Made by a program: the position numbers and the translations under genes
DNA from: Brevundimonas sp. UBA5936
Lineage (GTDB): Bacteria > Pseudomonadota > Alphaproteobacteria > Caulobacterales > Caulobacteraceae
DNA length: 20,677 nucleotides
Assembly: GCA_002430835.1 (NCBI GenBank)
Contig: DJDA01000044.1
Location: forward strand, 1-20,677
Direction: 5' to 3'
Shown: one piece after another, positions 7,437 to 14,679 of the stretch
Numbering within the stretch: position 1 is the first letter of the stretch
Layout of the letters: every line of letters begins with the position of its first letter
The notes under the pieces: generated by a model
Database searches by the model: none
Told to the model about the DNA's origin: nothing
What the model saw: the letters and a program-made list of their open reading frames with translations, nothing else

Positions 7437-8213
7437 CTAGGCGTGAGCTGACCCGCAGACGGGGCAGGCCGGATCGGCGGCGATCTTCACGACGCGGCTG
7501 CTTCCGGCCAGGCCGTCGTACAGCATCAGGCGGCCGGTCAGCGGCTCGCCCGCGCCGGTGATCAGCTTGATCGCCTCCAGCGCCGCCATGGCGCCGATGA
7601 CGCCGGCCAGGGCGCCCACCACGCCGACGCGGGCGCAGGTCTCGGCGTCGGGCGGAATCTCGGGCACCAGGCACTGGTAGCAGGGCGGCCCTTCGAACAC
7701 CGACACCTGCCCCGACCAGCGGCCCAAGGCGCCGGACACCAGCGGCTTGCCCGCCGCCACGCAGGCGGCGTTAACGGCCAGCCGCGTCTCGAAATCGTCG
7801 GTGCCGTCCAGCGCCAGATCGAAGTCCTGCATCAGGGCGGCCGCGCTGTCCGGGGTGACGCGCTGGTTGAAGGTCTGGACCGTGACGTGCGGGTTCAGGG
7901 CGTGGAGGCGTTCGGCGCCCGCCTCGACCTTGGCGCGGCCGGGGTCGTCGGTGGTGAAGGCGATCTGGCGCTGAAGATTGGACAGGGCGACCGTGTCGTC
8001 GTCGATCAGCCCCAGCGTCCCCACCCCGGCGGCGGCTAGATAGAGGGCGGCCGGATTGCCCACCCCGCCCATGCCGACGATCAGCACGCTGGCGCGTTTC
8101 AGCGCCTGTTGGCCGGGACCGCCGATCTCGGACAGCACCAGTTGGCGGGCGTAGCGCTCGACTTCCTCGTCGGAGAAGCGCACCGGGGCGAGAGGGGCGG
8201 AAGGCTGGGTCAC
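7437..8213 (-). CDS. moeB: MoeB/ThiF/HesA-family adenylyltransferase
   Basis: This 258-residue E1-like enzyme adenylates the C-terminal glycine of a small sulfur-carrier protein, most likely MoaD in molybdopterin synthesis. Visible motifs are the RYARQ segment near the N-terminus (20-24), the nucleotide loop GMGGVG (47-52), DDDTVALSNLQRQ (71-83, with the conserved Arg) and DGTDDFETR (136-144). There are two CxxC pairs for structural zinc: C178/C181 and C250/C253. No rhodanese domain is attached, so it is MoeB-sized rather than MOCS3-like. The start is GTG 8213-8211. It has no Shine-Dalgarno, but a promoter placed to give a leaderless mRNA lies just upstream. It follows the BLUF gene by 31 bases. 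No other moa/moe/thi gene is in the window, so ThiF or HesA function remains possible. Confidence 0.85.
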   Translation of the reverse strand: MTQPSAPLAPVRFSDEEVERYARQLVLSEIGGPGQQALKRASVLIVGMGGVGNPAALYLAAAGVGTLGLIDDDTVALSNLQRQIAFTTDDPGRAKVEAGAERLHALNPHVTVQTFNQRVTPDSAAALMQDFDLALDGTDDFETRLAVNAACVAAGKPLVSGALGRWSGQVSVFEGPPCYQCLVPEIPPDAETCARVGVVGALAGVIGAMAALEAIKLITGAGEPLTGRLMLYDGLAGSSRVVKIAADPACPVCGSAHA

Positions 8214-8219
8214 GCCGAC

Positions 8220-8248
8220 TGTCTAGCGCAGTCGGACGGATGCGTCAG
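8220..8248 (-). promoter_or_regulatory. Predicted moeB promoter giving a leaderless mRNA
   Basis: On the minus strand CTGACG (8248-8243), a 17-base spacer and TAGACA (8225-8220, within GCTAGACA) match the TTGACG / GCTANA pattern at nearly every position. The expected transcription start is about 8213, which is the first base of the GTG start codon. The -35 overlaps the stop codon of the BLUF gene. Confidence 0.45.
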
Positions 8249-8736
8249 GCCGGAACGGGCGCGACCCCGACGGCCAGGGCCAGCAGGGTCTCGGCGCGCG
8301 CGGGACTGAGCTGGTCCAGGGCCTCGCCGTTCAACAGGCGGGCCGCCTCGGGCGTCAGATCAGCCAGGATCATGGGCCAGTCGCCGAACCGGCGGCCGGA
8401 GACGGCCATGTCGGACAACAGGCGCAGGTTTTCATGGCGCGGGTCGATCCGCAGTCGGTCCATTAGGCGGTCGATGTCGGCCCGGCGGCCTTCGATGAGC
8501 TGAAGGAACTGGCCGCCGTGGCGCATCAGGGCGCTGGTCAGGCCTTCGCGGCGGTTGTTGCGCTCGGACTCGCCGAGGATCTCCGCCAGGATCAGAAGGC
8601 TGGTCGCCGCGCCGCCGACGGCGTCGCTGACATAGATGGCGCGGTGCAGGGGCAAGGGAACTCGAAACGCAAACGCAGCCTCCCCCGCCTCGCGGACGGC
8701 GAGATGATGGGGCGGCCGGGGGCGTTCCCCTGTCAT
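8245..8736 (-). CDS. BLUF-domain blue-light sensor protein
   Basis: This 163-residue protein has one BLUF domain at about residues 30-125 that binds FAD and senses blue light. Key residues are present: Tyr35 in RAIYVSDA, Asn61 in ERNNRREGLTS (the FAD-contacting Asn, second of the pair) and Gln79 in GQFLQLIEG. The Trp-Met pair is W120/M122 in RFGDWPM, and IDPRHENL is the usual D.RH segment. No output domain follows, only about 40 residues with a Leu/Ala-rich helical pattern, so it is a short BLUF that must act through a partner. The first 28 residues look unstructured, and the true start could be further in, for example TTG at LPLHRAIY. I keep ATG 8736, although no Shine-Dalgarno supports it. 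It is divergent from hslV and just upstream of moeB. Confidence 0.85.
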   Translation of the reverse strand: MTGERPRPPHHLAVREAGEAAFAFRVPLPLHRAIYVSDAVGGAATSLLILAEILGESERNNRREGLTSALMRHGGQFLQLIEGRRADIDRLMDRLRIDPRHENLRLLSDMAVSGRRFGDWPMILADLTPEAARLLNGEALDQLSPARAETLLALAVGVAPVPA

Positions 8737-8821
8737 GGGCCGATTAAGAATCTCTTATGGTTAAGCTTTGTGCGGGCGGTTGCGACAAAGCCTGATCTTG
8801 CGGCGGACGGCGGGCTTCGCC

Positions 8822-9391
8822 ATGTCATTCGCCATGAACACGAGCGCCTCGAACTTTCCCGACTGGCACGGCACCACCATTCTGGCGGTGCGCAAGAACG
8901 GCCGCACCGTCATCGCCGGCGACGGCCAGGTCTCCATGGGACCGACCATCGTCAAGGGCGCGGCGCGCAAGGTGCGCACCCTGGCGAACGGCAAGGTGCT
9001 GGCGGGCTTCGCCGGAGCCACGGCCGACGCCCTGACCCTGATCGAGCGGCTGGAAGCCAAGCTGGAGCAGTACCCGGACCAACTGGCCCGCGCCTGCGTC
9101 GAACTGGCCAAGGACTGGCGCACCGACCGCTATCTGCGCCGGCTTGAGGCCATGCTGCTGGTCGCCGACAAGGACACCATTCTGACCGTCACCGGCGTCG
9201 GCGACGTGCTGGAGCCGGAATACGGCGTGGCCGCCGTCGGCTCGGGCGGCAACTACGCCCTGGCCGCCGCCCGCGCCCTGATCGACGAGCACACCGAACT
9301 GGACGCCGAACAGATCGCCCGCAAGGCCATGAAGATCGCCGCCGACATCTGCGTCTACACCAATGGCAATCTCACCATTGAAAGTCTGTAG
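8822..9391 (+). CDS. hslV: ATP-dependent protease subunit HslV (ClpQ)
   Basis: HslV is the threonine peptidase of the HslUV protease, a two-tiered ring of six subunits that degrades unfolded proteins in the cytoplasm. The N-terminal nucleophile is the first Thr of HGTTILAVRKNG, residue 18 from this start. The propeptide before it (SASNFPDWHG) is removed at Gly-Thr. ARKVR, GFAGATADALTL, LEPEYGVAAVGSGGNYALAAARAL and the C-terminal NLTIESL are family signatures. I chose ATG 8822. ATG 8834 is equally possible and would leave a 13-residue propeptide. The frame is open further up to 8768, but that stretch contains an inverted repeat and reads as leader. hslU follows after 72 bases. Confidence 0.95.
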   Translation: MSFAMNTSASNFPDWHGTTILAVRKNGRTVIAGDGQVSMGPTIVKGAARKVRTLANGKVLAGFAGATADALTLIERLEAKLEQYPDQLARACVELAKDWRTDRYLRRLEAMLLVADKDTILTVTGVGDVLEPEYGVAAVGSGGNYALAAARALIDEHTELDAEQIARKAMKIAADICVYTNGNLTIESL

Positions 9392-9463
9392 GGCGCTATC
9401 GCTCGCCGCGCGGCGGCTTGCTGCTTGAGCGCCTGATATGCGTATTTCTGGACCGTCTGAACC

Positions 9464-10771
9464 ATGACTGATCTGTCTCCCCGTGAAATCGTCTCCGAGC
9501 TGGACCGCTTCATCGTCGGCCAGGACGACGCCAAGCGCGCCGTGGCTGTGGCCTTGCGCAACCGCTGGCGCCGCAAGCGCGTGCCGGACGACCTGCGCGA
9601 CGAGGTCACGCCCAAGAACATCCTGATGATCGGCCCGACGGGGGTCGGCAAGACCGAGATCGCCCGGCGTTTGGCGCGTCTGGCCGGCTCGCCCTTCCTC
9701 AAGGTCGAGGCGACCAAATTCACCGAGGTCGGCTACGTCGGCCGCGACGTCGATCAGATCATGCGCGATCTGGTCGAGAGCGCCCTGGTCATGGTCCGCG
9801 ACAAGCGCCGTTCGGGCGTCAAGGCCCGCGCCGAAGGTCAGGCCGAGGAACGCATCCTGGACGCCCTGGTCGGACCGGGTTCCCAGCCCGCGACGCGCGA
9901 GGCCTTCCGCAAGAAGCTGCGCGCTGGGGAACTGGACGACAAGGAGATCGAGATCGCCCTGGCCGATACGGCCTCGCCGCTGCAGGGGCTGGACATGCCG
10001 GGCGGCGGCGGCAACGTCGGCCTGCTGAACCTGTCGGAGATGCTGGGCAAGATGGGCGGCGGCCGCACCAAGACGGTCAAGCTGACCGTGCGCGACGCCC
10101 TGGCGCCCCTCGTCACCGAAGAGAGCGACAAGCTGCTGGATCAGGAAAGCCTGACCAAGGAAGCCCTGCTGCTGGCCGAAAACGAGGGCATCGTCTTCCT
10201 GGACGAGATCGACAAGGTGGCCGCGCGTCAGGATCGCGGCGGCGGCGCCGACGTGTCGCGCGAAGGGGTGCAGCGCGACCTGCTGCCTCTGATCGAGGGC
10301 ACGACCGTTTCGACCAAGTATGGCCCGGTGAAGACCGACCATGTGCTGTTCATCGCCTCGGGCGCCTTCCATGTCGCCAAGCCGTCGGACCTGCTGCCGG
10401 AACTTCAGGGCCGCCTGCCGATCCGGGTCGAGCTGAAGGCCCTGACCCGCGACGACTTCAAGCGCATCCTGACCGAGCCGGAGGCCAATCTGATCCGTCA
10501 GAACCAGGCCCTGCTGGCGACCGAAGGGGTCGAACTGGTCTTCACCGACGACGCGGTCGAGGCCATGGCCGACGTCGCCGTGGCCGCCAACTCCACTGTC
10601 GAGAACATCGGCGCGCGCCGTCTTCAGACGGTGATGGAGCGCGTGCTGGAGGAAACCAGCTTCAAGGCCTCGGACCTGTCGGGCCAGACTCTGACCTTTG
10701 ACGGCGACAAGGTGCGTGAGAAGGTCGGCGACCTGGCCAAGAACGTCGACCTGAGCCGGTTCATCCTGTGA
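9464..10771 (+). CDS. hslU: ATP-dependent protease ATPase subunit HslU (ClpY)
   Basis: This 435-residue AAA+ unfoldase feeds substrates to HslV. Domains run in the usual order. The N-domain starts SPREIVSELDRFIVGQ. Walker A is GPTGVGKT (57-64) and the pore loop is GYVG (90-93) in FTEVGYVGRD. An I-domain of moderate size spans about 105-230. Walker B is IVFLDE (243-248), followed by sensor and arginine-finger regions (LLPELQGRLPIRVEL), and the C-domain ends DLSRFIL. The C-terminal tail is what activates HslV, and it is intact. The start is ATG 9464, where the family starts. The 72-base gap to hslV has no strong terminator, so one transcript is likely. Confidence 0.96.
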   Translation: MTDLSPREIVSELDRFIVGQDDAKRAVAVALRNRWRRKRVPDDLRDEVTPKNILMIGPTGVGKTEIARRLARLAGSPFLKVEATKFTEVGYVGRDVDQIMRDLVESALVMVRDKRRSGVKARAEGQAEERILDALVGPGSQPATREAFRKKLRAGELDDKEIEIALADTASPLQGLDMPGGGGNVGLLNLSEMLGKMGGGRTKTVKLTVRDALAPLVTEESDKLLDQESLTKEALLLAENEGIVFLDEIDKVAARQDRGGGADVSREGVQRDLLPLIEGTTVSTKYGPVKTDHVLFIASGAFHVAKPSDLLPELQGRLPIRVELKALTRDDFKRILTEPEANLIRQNQALLATEGVELVFTDDAVEAMADVAVAANSTVENIGARRLQTVMERVLEETSFKASDLSGQTLTFDGDKVREKVGDLAKNVDLSRFIL

Positions 10772-10790
10772 TGGGTTGATCCGCTGTCGC

Positions 10791-10818
10791 GGCGGTGCGG
10801 GGTCAGCCCCGCATCGCC
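10791..10818. terminator. Hairpin at convergent hslU / hydrolase ends
   Basis: GGCGGTGCGGGG (10791-10802) pairs with CCCCGCATCGCC (10807-10818) over 12 bp with one G-U wobble, around a four-base loop. The loop holds the last codon signal of the minus-strand hydrolase. The position suits a shared terminator, but neither side has a U-tract. Confidence 0.4.
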
Positions 10819-11543
10819 TCCACCGCTTCCACCAACCGCTCCAGTTCCGCAGGGCTCGACAGCCGATGGTCGCCGCCTTCGATCAGGTCGAGGCGCAGGT
10901 CGCCGCCGCTCAGGCGTTCGGCCAGCTCGACCTGATGGCGCCACGGCACCACGTCGTCGGCGCGGCCTTGCAGCACATGGATCGGCGCGGTGATGTCGAT
11001 CCTGCCGTCCAGCAGCAGCCAGTCGCGGGCCTCCTCGAACATGCGCCGGGTCAGGACGTAGGAGCCAAGTCCTTCCTCGGTGATGACCGTTTCGCCTTCG
11101 CGCAGGATGGCCTGACGCTCATGATCGGCCAGACCCGGCCACATCAGCTTTTCGGTGAAGTCCTGCGCCGGATTGACCAGCACCACCCCCTTGACCCGCT
11201 CCGGTCGGGCCAGCGTCGCCAGCAGCGCCACCCAGCCGCCCATGGACGAGCCGACCGGGATCACCGGGCCGTCCAGACTGTCGATCAGGGCGATGGCGTC
11301 CTCACGCCAGCGGCCGATGGTGGCCTGCTTCCAGTCTCCTGAAGACACGCCGTGGGCGAAGTGGTCGTAGCGCACATAGCTCCAGCCGCGCTCGCGGGCG
11401 GCGGCGTCCAGCGCCAGCGCCTTGGTTCCCTCCATGTCCGAGCGGAAGCCGCCGATCCAGATGACCGTCGGGCCGGCGCCCTCGACCGCCTTGAAGGCCA
11501 GGGTCTCACCGTCGGGGCGTTGCAGCGTCTGGACGTCGGACAT
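10803..11543 (-). CDS. Alpha/beta hydrolase, ABHD10-like
   Basis: This 246-residue protein is a single alpha/beta-hydrolase domain. The nucleophile elbow is G98-S-S100-M-G102 in PVGSSMGGWVA. The acid is probably Asp196 in GRADDVVP and the base His226 in EGGDHRLSS. The N-terminal part (IGGFRSDMEGTKALALDAAARE, then YVRYDHFAHGVSSGDW) resembles the ABHD10 group of thioesterases/esterases, so an ester or thioester is the likely substrate. I chose ATG 11543 (MSDVQTL) because AGGAG lies five bases upstream. The longer frame adds seven residues and overrides that site. No signal peptide is seen, so it should be cytoplasmic. It is divergent from the glycosyltransferase gene, with a palindrome between them. 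Confidence 0.87.
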   Translation of the reverse strand: MSDVQTLQRPDGETLAFKAVEGAGPTVIWIGGFRSDMEGTKALALDAAARERGWSYVRYDHFAHGVSSGDWKQATIGRWREDAIALIDSLDGPVIPVGSSMGGWVALLATLARPERVKGVVLVNPAQDFTEKLMWPGLADHERQAILREGETVITEEGLGSYVLTRRMFEEARDWLLLDGRIDITAPIHVLQGRADDVVPWRHQVELAERLSGGDLRLDLIEGGDHRLSSPAELERLVEAVEAMRG

Positions 11544-11585
11544 GAAAACTCCTCGGACTGTCATTCCTCGCGGAATGGCTTTAGC

Positions 11586-11600
11586 AGAGACCGGGTCTCT
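11586..11600. promoter_or_regulatory. Perfect 7+1+7 palindrome in divergent intergenic region
   Basis: AGAGACC-G-GGTCTCT is a perfect inverted repeat in the 80-base gap between the hydrolase and the glycosyltransferase. A second, shorter repeat (ATTCC-TCGC-GGAAT, about 11564-11577) lies beside it. It could be an operator or a leader hairpin of the glycosyltransferase. No known regulator motif is recognised. Confidence 0.35.
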
Positions 11601-11623
11601 TCACAGGCCGCGAGAGCCCCCGC

Positions 11624-12586
11624 TTGTCCGCACCCAAAGCCCTCTTCGTCAGCTCCAACCGGATCGGCGACTGCGTCATCTCCTCGGGCGTGATCCGCGA
11701 GATCGCGCGCCAGCTGCCGGGGGTTCAGATCACCGTCGCCTGCGGCCGCCCGCCCGCCCCCTTCTTCCGCTCGGCGCCGAACGTCGAGCGCGTCATCATC
11801 CTCGACAAGAAGAAGGCCGCCGGACACTGGGTCGATCTGTGGAAGCAGGTGCGCGGGACCAAGTGGGACATGGTCGTCGACATCCGCGGCTCGGCCCTGG
11901 CCTATCTGATCCCGGCCAGGCGGCGCATCGTCTACAACCGTCGCTGGGAGACGGGCCTGCGCAAGGTCGAGATGGTGTCGCGCCTGATGGGTTCGCCGAC
12001 GCCGCTGGACCCGGAAATCTACCTCGACGATCAGGCCCGCGCTGAGGCGGCCGCCGTCATCGACCCGCAACTGGCAGGCGGCGCCGGTCCCGGCCCGATC
12101 ATCGCTTTGGCGCCCATCGCGCACCAGCCGGGCAAGTCCTGGCCCGCCGACCGTTGGGGCGCTCTGGTCGAGAAGCTGAAGGCCGAGCCGCGCTTCGACG
12201 GCTGGCGTTTCATGCCCGTCGGCGGCCCTGGCGACCGGCCGCCCGCGACCCCGGCGCTGGAGGCGGCGGGACCGCGCGCCATCGACTGCGTGGGCAAGGG
12301 CGACATCCTGTGCTCGGCCGCCGCCATCGACCGGGCGACCCTGTTTGTCGGCAACGACAGCGGCCTGATGCACGTCTCGGCGGCGCTGGGGCGGCCGACG
12401 CTGGGGCTGTTCGGCCCGACCGAGTGGTGGCTCTATGGGCCGTGGGGGCCGAAGACGCGCACCGCGGCGTCCAATGAGACGCGCGGCCAATTCGCCCCGA
12501 TCGAGGATCTGAGCGTCGATCATGTCTTCGATGCGGTGCTGGACCTGCACGACGCCTATGTCGCTGAAGGGGCCGCAAAGGCCTGA
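11624..12586 (+). CDS. Glycosyltransferase family 9 (heptosyltransferase-like), TTG start
   Basis: This 320-residue GT-B-fold enzyme resembles ADP-heptose:LPS heptosyltransferases and should transfer a sugar to lipopolysaccharide core or a related glycan at the inner face of the membrane. The N-domain has LFVSSNRIGDCVISSGVIRE, the usual acceptor-site opening. The C-domain has LAPIAHQPGKSWPADRWGAL and the donor-binding motif VGNDSGLMHVSAALGRPTLGLFGPT in outline. The start is TTG 11624. An in-frame TAG lies at 11582-11584 with no ATG or GTG in between, and GAGAG sits seven bases upstream of the TTG. Length fits the family. The donor sugar cannot be decided here. No other LPS gene is adjacent. 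Confidence 0.87.
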   Translation: MSAPKALFVSSNRIGDCVISSGVIREIARQLPGVQITVACGRPPAPFFRSAPNVERVIILDKKKAAGHWVDLWKQVRGTKWDMVVDIRGSALAYLIPARRRIVYNRRWETGLRKVEMVSRLMGSPTPLDPEIYLDDQARAEAAAVIDPQLAGGAGPGPIIALAPIAHQPGKSWPADRWGALVEKLKAEPRFDGWRFMPVGGPGDRPPATPALEAAGPRAIDCVGKGDILCSAAAIDRATLFVGNDSGLMHVSAALGRPTLGLFGPTEWWLYGPWGPKTRTAASNETRGQFAPIEDLSVDHVFDAVLDLHDAYVAEGAAKA

Positions 12587-12597
12587 AGGCCCGAAAT

Positions 12598-12628
12598 CCC
12601 TTGAAATAGCGGCCTTGCGTCGCCATAT
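12598..12628 (+). promoter_or_regulatory. Sigma-32-like (heat-shock) promoter ahead of infC
   Basis: CCCTTGAA (12598-12605) and CGCCATAT (12621-12628) are separated by 15 bases. The heat-shock consensus is CCCTTGAA / CCCCATNT, so the first box matches completely and the second at seven of eight positions. The start would be near 12635, about 85 bases before infC. An inverted repeat, AGCGGCC (12608-12614) and GGCCGCT (12632-12638), overlaps it. Confidence 0.45.
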
Positions 12629-12704
12629 TCCGGCCGCTTGGAACGCAGCGGCAGCCTTGCGCGCTGAATCCTCGCAACCAGTTTCGCCTATCTTCTGATC
12701 ACAT

Positions 12705-12710
12705 AAGGAA
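12705..12710 (+). promoter_or_regulatory. Ribosome binding site that fixes the AUU start of infC
   Basis: AAGGAA lies nine bases before ATT 12720 but 21 bases before the first ATG at 12732. The spacing therefore selects the ATT. Confidence 0.75.
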
Positions 12711-12719
12711 ACGACGCCC

Positions 12720-13253
12720 ATTCGCCGTCCCATGCAAGCGCCGCCCGTAAAGGACGGGCCGCCCATCAACCAGGATATCCGCGCCGCCCGCGTTCTGCTC
12801 ATCGACCAGAACGGGGAAAAACAGGGCGTCATGCCGCTGTCGGCTGCGCTGGAGGCCGCCGAGGAGGCGGGCCTGGACCTGGTTCAGATCGTCGCCAACG
12901 CCGAAACGCCGGTGTGCAAGATTCTGGACTACGGCAAGCATCGTTTCCAGGAACAGAAGAAGAAGGCCGAGGCGCGCAAGCGTCAGAAGGTCGTCGAGCT
13001 GAAGGAAATCAAGCTTCGGCCGAACATCGACACGCACGACTACGACGTGAAGGCCAAGGCCATGCACCGCTTCTTCGACGACGGTGACAAGGTCAAGGTG
13101 ACCATCCGCTTCCGGGGCCGCGAAATGGCCCACCCCGAACTGGGCATGAAGCTGATGAACAAGGTCCAGGCCGATTTCGAGGAAGAGGCCAAGGTCGAGT
13201 TCGCGCCCAAGATGGAAGGCCGCCAGATGATCATGATCCTGGCGCCCCGCTGA
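12720..13253 (+). CDS. infC: Translation initiation factor IF-3, AUU start
   Basis: IF-3 binds the 30S subunit, keeps subunits apart and proofreads the start codon and initiator tRNA. The protein is 177 residues from ATT 12720 (reads MRRPMQAPPVKDG). The N-domain has INQDIRAARVLLIDQNGEKQGV and LVQIVANAETPVCKILDYGK. A Lys/Glu-rich linker helix (EQKKKAEARKRQKVVELKEIKLRP) follows, then the C-domain with ITIRFRGREMAHP-like sequence (read here VTIRFRGREMAHPELG) and a final GRQMIMILAPR. The AUU start is a known autoregulatory device, because IF-3 itself discriminates against it. The RBS spacing supports it here. A long terminator follows, so unlike E. coli infC is separated from rpmI-rplT, with an MFS gene in between. 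Confidence 0.95.
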   Translation: MRRPMQAPPVKDGPPINQDIRAARVLLIDQNGEKQGVMPLSAALEAAEEAGLDLVQIVANAETPVCKILDYGKHRFQEQKKKAEARKRQKVVELKEIKLRPNIDTHDYDVKAKAMHRFFDDGDKVKVTIRFRGREMAHPELGMKLMNKVQADFEEEAKVEFAPKMEGRQMIMILAPR

Positions 13254-13278
13254 TCGCGGACTTGAACTGAAGACGTTG

Positions 13279-13310
13279 AAGACGCCCCGGCCGCATGGCT
13301 GGGGCGTCTT
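13279..13310 (+). terminator. Strong Rho-independent-type terminator of infC
   Basis: A 14-bp stem joins AAGACGCCCCGGCC (13279-13292) to GGCTGGGGCGTCTT (13297-13310) with one G-U pair and the tetraloop GCAT. It begins 25 bases after the infC stop. The ATG inside the loop (13295) is in frame with the MFS gene but cannot be its start. Confidence 0.8.
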
Positions 13311-13333
13311 ACTATCCGGCGAGACGAGAACGA

Positions 13334-14611
13334 ATGACGGCGCAGATGACAAAGGCTTCCGGCGCGGGGACGCCGACCCTGGCGGTGCTGTTCGCCGTGG
13401 TCTTCATCAATCTGGTCGGGTTCGGCCTGGTGGTGCCGCTACTGCCCTTCTTCGCCCAGAGCCTTCAGGCTGAGCCGTGGCAGATCACCCTGATGTTCTC
13501 GGCCTATTCTCTGGGCCAGTTCTTCGCCGAGCCCTTCTGGGGGCGGCTGTCGGATCGGATCGGGCGTAAGCCGGTGCTGCTGATCACCCTGGGCGCCAAC
13601 GCCGTGGGCTATCTGTTGCTGGCCTTCGCGCCCAACATCTGGGCGGCGATCCTGGTGCGGATGTTCACCGGGCTGGGCGCGGGTAATATCTCGACGGTCC
13701 AGGGCTATATCGCCGACGTCACACCGCCCGAGCGCCGGGCCGGGCGCATGGGGCTGATCGGCGCCGCCTTCGGCCTGGGCTTCATCGTCGGGCCGGGCAT
13801 GGGCGGCCTGCTGGCTCAGCCGCAGATGGGTCATGTCGGCTATCAGCTGCCGATCTTCGCGGCCTCGGGCGCGGCGGTGCTGGCGGCGCTGGGGGTGATG
13901 TTCTTCCTGCGCGAGAGCCGGGCCAAGGCCGATCCGGCGGCGCCGCGTCCGGCCTTCCTGTCGGGGATTCAGTTCGCCCGCACGGACGAGGTGGTGTCGC
14001 GCGTCCTGGTGGTCAGCCTGATCTATCTGGCGGGTTTCTCGGCGATGGAGGCCGCCTTCGGCCTGTGGGCCGAGCATCGCTACGCCTGGACGGCGCGCGA
14101 GGTGGGGCTCAGCTTCATGATCGTGGGTCTGGTCTCGGCCGTGAACCAGGGGCTGCTGGCTGGTCGGCTGGCGCGGCGCTTCGGCGAGGCGCGGGTGCTG
14201 GCGGCGGGCATGCTGCTGTTCGGGACGTCGCTTATCTTGCAGGTGGTCGCGCCGCCGGCCTGGTTCCCCGCGACGCAGATCGACCTGGGGCTGTTCGTCA
14301 TTCCGGTGTCGGCCGGGTGGATCATTCCCATCGTCATGGGGATCGGCGCTTGTGGCATGTCGCTGGCCATGCCCAACATCTCGGCCCTGATCAGCCGTTC
14401 GTCCCCGCCGGATCGGCAGGGGGCCATGCTGGGGCTGAACATGGCGGCGGGGTCGATGGCGCGCATCGTCGGCCCCATGGTCGCGGGCATCCTCTATTCC
14501 GCCGTGGGGCCGGACTGGCCCTTCCTGGTCGGAGCGGTGCTGACGGTTCCGGCGGCGATGATGGCGATCAACGCCGGGCGCGCCGCGCGCCGTCGGGCGG
14601 CCCAGGTCTGA
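13334..14611 (+). CDS. MFS transporter (drug-efflux / TetA-like type)
   Basis: This 425-residue inner-membrane protein has about 12 hydrophobic segments, as in drug:proton antiporters of the DHA1/Tet type. The motif between helices 2 and 3 is GRLSDRIGRKPVLL, which matches the MFS signature GxLxDRxGRK. AAFGLGFIVGPGMGG in helix 5 fits the antiporter motif GPxxGG. The second half begins after a short cytoplasmic loop at about 200-220 (RESRAKADPAAPRPAF). The start is ATG 13334. The frame is open up to 13295, but that ATG is in the loop of the infC terminator. The Shine-Dalgarno is weak. Substrate cannot be predicted. It is inserted between infC and rpmI, genes that are often adjacent. Confidence 0.87.
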   Translation: MTAQMTKASGAGTPTLAVLFAVVFINLVGFGLVVPLLPFFAQSLQAEPWQITLMFSAYSLGQFFAEPFWGRLSDRIGRKPVLLITLGANAVGYLLLAFAPNIWAAILVRMFTGLGAGNISTVQGYIADVTPPERRAGRMGLIGAAFGLGFIVGPGMGGLLAQPQMGHVGYQLPIFAASGAAVLAALGVMFFLRESRAKADPAAPRPAFLSGIQFARTDEVVSRVLVVSLIYLAGFSAMEAAFGLWAEHRYAWTAREVGLSFMIVGLVSAVNQGLLAGRLARRFGEARVLAAGMLLFGTSLILQVVAPPAWFPATQIDLGLFVIPVSAGWIIPIVMGIGACGMSLAMPNISALISRSSPPDRQGAMLGLNMAAGSMARIVGPMVAGILYSAVGPDWPFLVGAVLTVPAAMMAINAGRAARRRAAQV

Positions 14612-14632
14612 GCCCGTTCATGCGGACTCTTC

Positions 14633-14661
14633 TTGCCTCCGGCGCCCGTTTGGCGTAGAAG
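14633..14661 (+). promoter_or_regulatory. Predicted rpmI-rplT promoter
   Basis: TTGCCT (14633-14638), a 17-base spacer and TAGAAG (14656-14661) make a plausible housekeeping promoter. A CcrM-type GANTC site (GACTC, 14625-14629) lies just upstream. The leader would be about 115 bases long and would contain both the palindromic hairpin and the r-protein leader motif. Confidence 0.4.
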
Positions 14662-14679
14662 CCGCGCCTTCGCGTACCG

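Noticed and set aside
8797..8825. Sigma-32-like promoter at hslV (CTTGCG, 15 bases, CGCCATGT)
   Set aside because: Only four of six -35 bases match and the -10 overlaps the chosen start codon. It would require a leaderless start at ATG 8834. This is interesting because hslVU is a heat-shock operon elsewhere, but too weak to call.
13295..13333. ATG 13295 as start of the MFS gene
   Set aside because: It lies in the tetraloop of the infC terminator. ATG 13334 gives a normal N-terminus.
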